Assembly: GCA_023525975.1 (NCBI GenBank)
Contig: CM042032.1
Coordinates: 70,020,260-70,084,259, forward strand
Source of the DNA: Smallanthus sonchifolius
Lineage: Eukaryota > Streptophyta > Magnoliopsida > Asterales > Asteraceae
Length of the DNA stretch: 64,000 nucleotides
Reading direction: 5' to 3'
Shown here: positions 61,025 to 64,000 of the stretch, one piece after another
How positions within the stretch are numbered: the stretch's first letter is position 1
How the letters are laid out: every line of letters begins with the position of its first letter
Position numbers and translations under genes: made by a program
Notes under the pieces: model-generated
Seen by the model: the letters and a program-made list of their open reading frames with translations, nothing else
Databases searched by the model: none
Told to the model about the DNA's origin: nothing

Positions 61025-61059
61025 CATTCAGAGCAGTCAAATAAAGAGCATTAAATAAA

Positions 61060-62386
61060 ATATGTTATTCGTACTCAAGGAGCTTCAAAAGATAAAGAAA
61101 AAGAAGGAGAAAAAGGAAAGGAAGAGAGATGATGGTTTTAGTGGTGACGGTGATGATAAAGGTGATGATGGCAATGGCAATGATAAAGATGGCAAAGACA
61201 ATGATGATAGTGAAAAAAATGACAAAGACTAGGGCAGTCAAAGCTAAGATGATAGCAATCAAGAAGATCTTTCTAGAGCCTTGATTGTCTATTTCCCTGT
61301 GTCAAAATCCAAAGGAGTACAACAGTCTGAAAATAACTTATACTTCAAATTTGAACAGGAACTTGATGAAGACATGATTAAAGCAAGTATGTTCTTTCTA
61401 TTTGATAATGATTCCACTGTGAATGATATCCATTTACGGGGGTTCTAGATACAGATGAAGCAGAGTTTAACGCCGATGCTGATGTACCAACCTCTCCTAT
61501 ATATATAAGTGCTCAAGGAAAGGAGATTACCGGTATTGACAGCGATTTATTCGCCGAAGGTAATTATCCTCCCCATGTGGAGTCTTCAGCTGATCCTGAT
61601 GTGGAATCATCCAATATTCCCGAGGAGACAACATCTTGTGCACCGAATGAACACATATATACTGCAGAAGAGAAGTGGTTTAAATTCATTCCTCCACAAG
61701 AAGTTCACTACATCACATCTTCAGAGGAACTTAATTATCAAAAGAACGACCGTTCACCTATTCTTAGTTGGATGTTCGATGATGAGAAGAACATGTTTAT
61801 AGTGTAAAGGAAGAACGGAAGGATCGAATATTATGCCTCTGCAAATGACTTCAAGTCCTTGCCAAGATATGATATATACAGCTTGAACAAAGTACCTTTT
61901 TATAATCCAATTGGTATGGGCATGGTTAGGAGTTTCCTTGCATTCCCTGATTCTGAATGCATGAATGGTTTCAAGAATATGCAGCCTCCTTAACCGAAAA
62001 GGAAGAAGTTAAAGTACATGTTAGATGGAATCACAAAGAAGCCTCTTATAATAGAAATCTATCCTCCTCCTAAGACAATGAAGTATGTTCCAGTGCACAA
62101 AGCATTGCCTGAAAATTCTTTGAGTCAACTTGAGTATTGGTCATACAGTCCTATAAGTGGATATCTTGACATTCTCTGTATTGATAAAGAATTCACCATT
62201 GCTGATCCTATGGATCTGTTAAAGTTTGGGAAGGAAGATATGATGAGGCTCTCAAAGAAGCAGTTGTTTGTGCCAGAGTCAAGTGAGAAAGACACAAAGC
62301 CGTTTGTGAAGGTATTGGCTACTGCTATTGTGAAAGGCCTCTATGCGGGAGGTGGTGATCATTCAGCTGACATCGAGATACTATGA
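61060..62386 (+). pseudogene. Copia extra frame between pol and 3' LTR, decayed, function unknown
   Basis: Coding-like sequence continues after Y. A Lys/Glu then Asp/Gly-rich stretch (61080-61240) is followed by YFKFEQELDEDMIKASMFF (about 61343-61400), frame 61577-61807 (acidic, then EEKWFKFIPPQEVHYITSSE), and frame 62018-62386 (EIYPPPKTMKYVPVHKALPE near its start). The last part ends with a motif MDLLKFGKEDMMRLSKKQLF and a stop 30 bp before the polypurine tract. Stops at about 61230, 61447, 61805 and 61992 break it. Sireviruses often carry an extra or env-like frame in this position, but I see no signal peptide or clear membrane segment and assign no role. Confidence 0.7.
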
Positions 62387-62407
62387 ATGCTTTGAGTGCA
62401 TCAACAT

Positions 62408-62418
62408 AGGGGGGATAT
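62408..62418 (+). promoter_or_regulatory. Copia polypurine tract
   Basis: AGGGGGGATAT lies right before the 3' LTR start TGTAAGGACC. Confidence 0.85.
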
Positions 62419-62831
62419 TGTAAGGACCAAACCTAATAGGCTGAAGCATCAAAGAATTACCGAATTGTTCAGAAGATTGAAGATTGGATAGATAGTGGCT
62501 TGCGAGAACTTCATTATTGTAAAGTTCTTGGCCCAAGTACTTTGATGGGCCGGGTACTATTAGTTCTCGGCAAGCCCAACCCATAGGGAACCGAGAACTT
62601 GTGTAATTAGCTATATGTAGTTAGTTTTGTCTCGGTATTCGGGTTAGACGAGTGATTGAACGTTTTGTACTGTATTTAGAAGTATTATTCAGTCATATAC
62701 AATCGTTTGATAATTCTTGTGTACTCGTTCTCTTTGTTTACCTACTTGTCACGTGTCGTTTCTGTTTTCACCAGATTCAACACGTTGTTGAATCCGTTTA
62801 TTGAAGATCCTCAGGAAAACCGGACCTTGCA
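62419..62831 (+). mobile_element. Copia 3' LTR (413 bp, uninterrupted)
   Basis: It runs TGTAAGGACC...CCTTGCA, followed by the TTGAT target copy. It is the intact partner that reveals the empty S1 site in the 5' LTR. Confidence 0.95.
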
Positions 62832-62836
62832 TTGAT

Positions 62837-64000
62837 ACTACTTGCTACCTCTATCTTTAGCATAACCAACAAAATGGAGTTGAGATAAGGATTTTTGTGG
62901 TGTTTTCATGAGGACCCAAACAACTATTTGCTCTTGAAAGTTCGTAAAAATTATTTCAATGAAAATGGTAGCATTGTAAATGGTTGTTGGACTTGGAGCT
63001 GGTGTCCCATGAGTTACGTTATAATTTGCACTTGGAGTTCTTGTTACATTTCTTTCCGAATGGAGCCTGCTAGAATACAATTAGCATTGCAGTTATATGA
63101 ATTAACATTTATATAAACCGTTATTAAGATCTTTATGAAATTGGTGTTGTGTGATTCTGTTTTGATGCTGTTAGAGTTGTTTTGGGACTATTTTGATGTT
63201 GTTTTGAGGCTGCAATTTTTTTAGTATAATTCATGTTTTTAATTTCTTAGTTTCAAGTCCTAATGCAAATTGGGTTGTGCAGGTTGTCAAAGAAGCTCTT
63301 GAAGAGACGAAATGAGATCAAATGGTATGTATGCAAATGATGTATACTTCAATATGTGGTCAAGTTAGATAGTCAATTTGAATATGTTTTCAGTTTCAAA
63401 ATACCCAATTAACTCGACCCGATTAACCATAAACTCGGAAATAATAATTAGATAGTCAAACTTCTATAAAAATTTATTAGAAATTAATTTTAAAAGAAAA
63501 AAATAATAAAACAAAATAGTTAGTAATTAAGAGTGTAAATAAAAGAAAGATAAAGAAATAATAATTAAAAAAGAATATAGAGATAGAGATGAGTAATGAG
63601 TAGAAGTTTTTCAAAAAATGAAAGATAAATTTATAAATAATAGTTTTTAGTTAAATTATAAGAATGATGGTAAGAAAACTGTCAGTGAATGTGAATGCTA
63701 TAAGAGATTCTCTTTATGTACGGGTATTATTTAAACCAACTTGGTGAGTCTTCTAAACAATGTTTAGATAAATGTTCTACTAGCTCCACTTTTAAGATAC
63801 GTACGCTTACGCTGTGTTCCCGAGTCCTTTTTAAATAGAGAAGTGAAGTGGAAAAAAGCCAGAAAAGATTTATTTTTCTATTTTTTTATAGAAAAAAAAG
63901 AAATATTTTTTTTTAATAATTTTCTATGTTAGCTTTTTCCTCCACGGATTTATAAAGAAACAAAGATTTTAAAAATCTTCCTGTTTTTTCACAAAATATT
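62837..64000. other. Right flank of the nest, AT-rich, no gene recognised
   Basis: This continues 6806-7655 once the copia element is removed. The overlapping 73- and 80-residue frames at 62838-63116 match nothing I recognise. A stretch at 63281-63329 looks like a tiny exon (TTGTGCAG before, GGTATGTATG after) but carries a TGA in the frame I tried. From 63400 on it is very AT-rich. GCTGTGTTCCCGAGT at 63811 resembles the ends of some small DNA transposons, but no partner repeat or target duplication is visible. Confidence 0.4.

Larger units (their letters stand above)
7661..62831 (+). mobile_element. Sirevirus-like Ty1/copia element, expanded to 55 kb by nested insertions
   Basis: Its two LTRs (7661-10798, interrupted; 62419-62831) are near-identical once the S1 insertion is removed (414 versus 413 bp). 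They are flanked by a perfect 5 bp duplication, TTGAT, at 7656-7660 and 62832-62836. Between them, in copia order, are a primer site (10801), gag with a zinc knuckle, protease, integrase, reverse transcriptase, RNase H (pol ends about 31741), an extra degenerate frame, and a polypurine tract (62408). With insertions removed I estimate roughly 11 kb. Large size, a long gag and extra coding sequence after pol are known Sirevirus traits. It is inactive: many stops and frameshifts, plus five direct insertions (S1, G1, M1, a Helitron-like piece and Y). Confidence 0.93.

Overview
This is plant nuclear DNA, most likely from a eudicot. It has no bacterial-type gene organisation, no CRISPR array, and no rRNA or tRNA gene that I can see. 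Almost all of it is LTR retrotransposon sequence. The Ty3/gypsy copies are mainly Tekay/Del-type chromoviruses whose LTRs begin TGTAACATCCC or similar, and there are also Athila-like fragments. The Ty1/copia copy is Sirevirus-like. An asterid, perhaps Asteraceae-like, source is my guess from LTR style only.

Layout. Positions 1-2960 are the 3' end of a gypsy element (integrase, chromodomain, polypurine tract, LTR). Positions 2961-6805 hold two diverged Athila-like LTR regions, a tRNA-Asp primer site and a gag fragment. Positions 6806-7660 are unassigned. From 7661 to 62831 the window is one Ty1/copia element, flanked by a perfect TTGAT duplication and blown up from roughly 11 kb to 55 kb by later insertions. 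Positions 62837-64000 are AT-rich flank with no recognised gene.

The nest inside the copia element is as follows. (a) A 2.7 kb solo LTR, S1, splits the copia 5' LTR (8014-10732). (b) Gypsy G1 (16277-29914, CTTGT duplication) splits the reverse transcriptase, and itself contains the younger, minus-strand gypsy G2 (21478-28036, GATGT duplication) with a nearly open gag-pol frame. (c) A small hAT-like element, M1 (31265-31714), lies at the 3' end of pol. (d) A 5'-truncated gypsy, Y (about 33786-61024), carries hAT-like M2 (35221-35997) and minus-strand gypsy X (36182-57639). The 3' LTR of X is broken by solo LTR S2 (37224-39279, TCTAC duplication) and by gypsy Z (39450-50857). The integrase of Z is broken by solo LTR S3 (45397-47872). 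The deepest chain is therefore copia > Y > X > Z > S3.

No element looks autonomous today. G2 is the closest: one in-frame stop separates gag from pol, and a deletion removes the integrase C-terminus and most of the 3' LTR. The copia element carries a degenerate extra reading frame between pol and its 3' LTR (61060-62386), as Sireviruses often do.

Two observations stand out. First, the LTRs of the outermost copia element differ by only about 3 percent by eye, less than those of G1 and X nested inside it (about 7-9 percent), which contradicts simple LTR dating. Second, at least four different LTR families here, and probably a fifth, carry their own array of short GC-rich imperfect palindromes with related cores (CGGACCG, CGACCG); in those with a clear TATA box the array lies just upstream of it.
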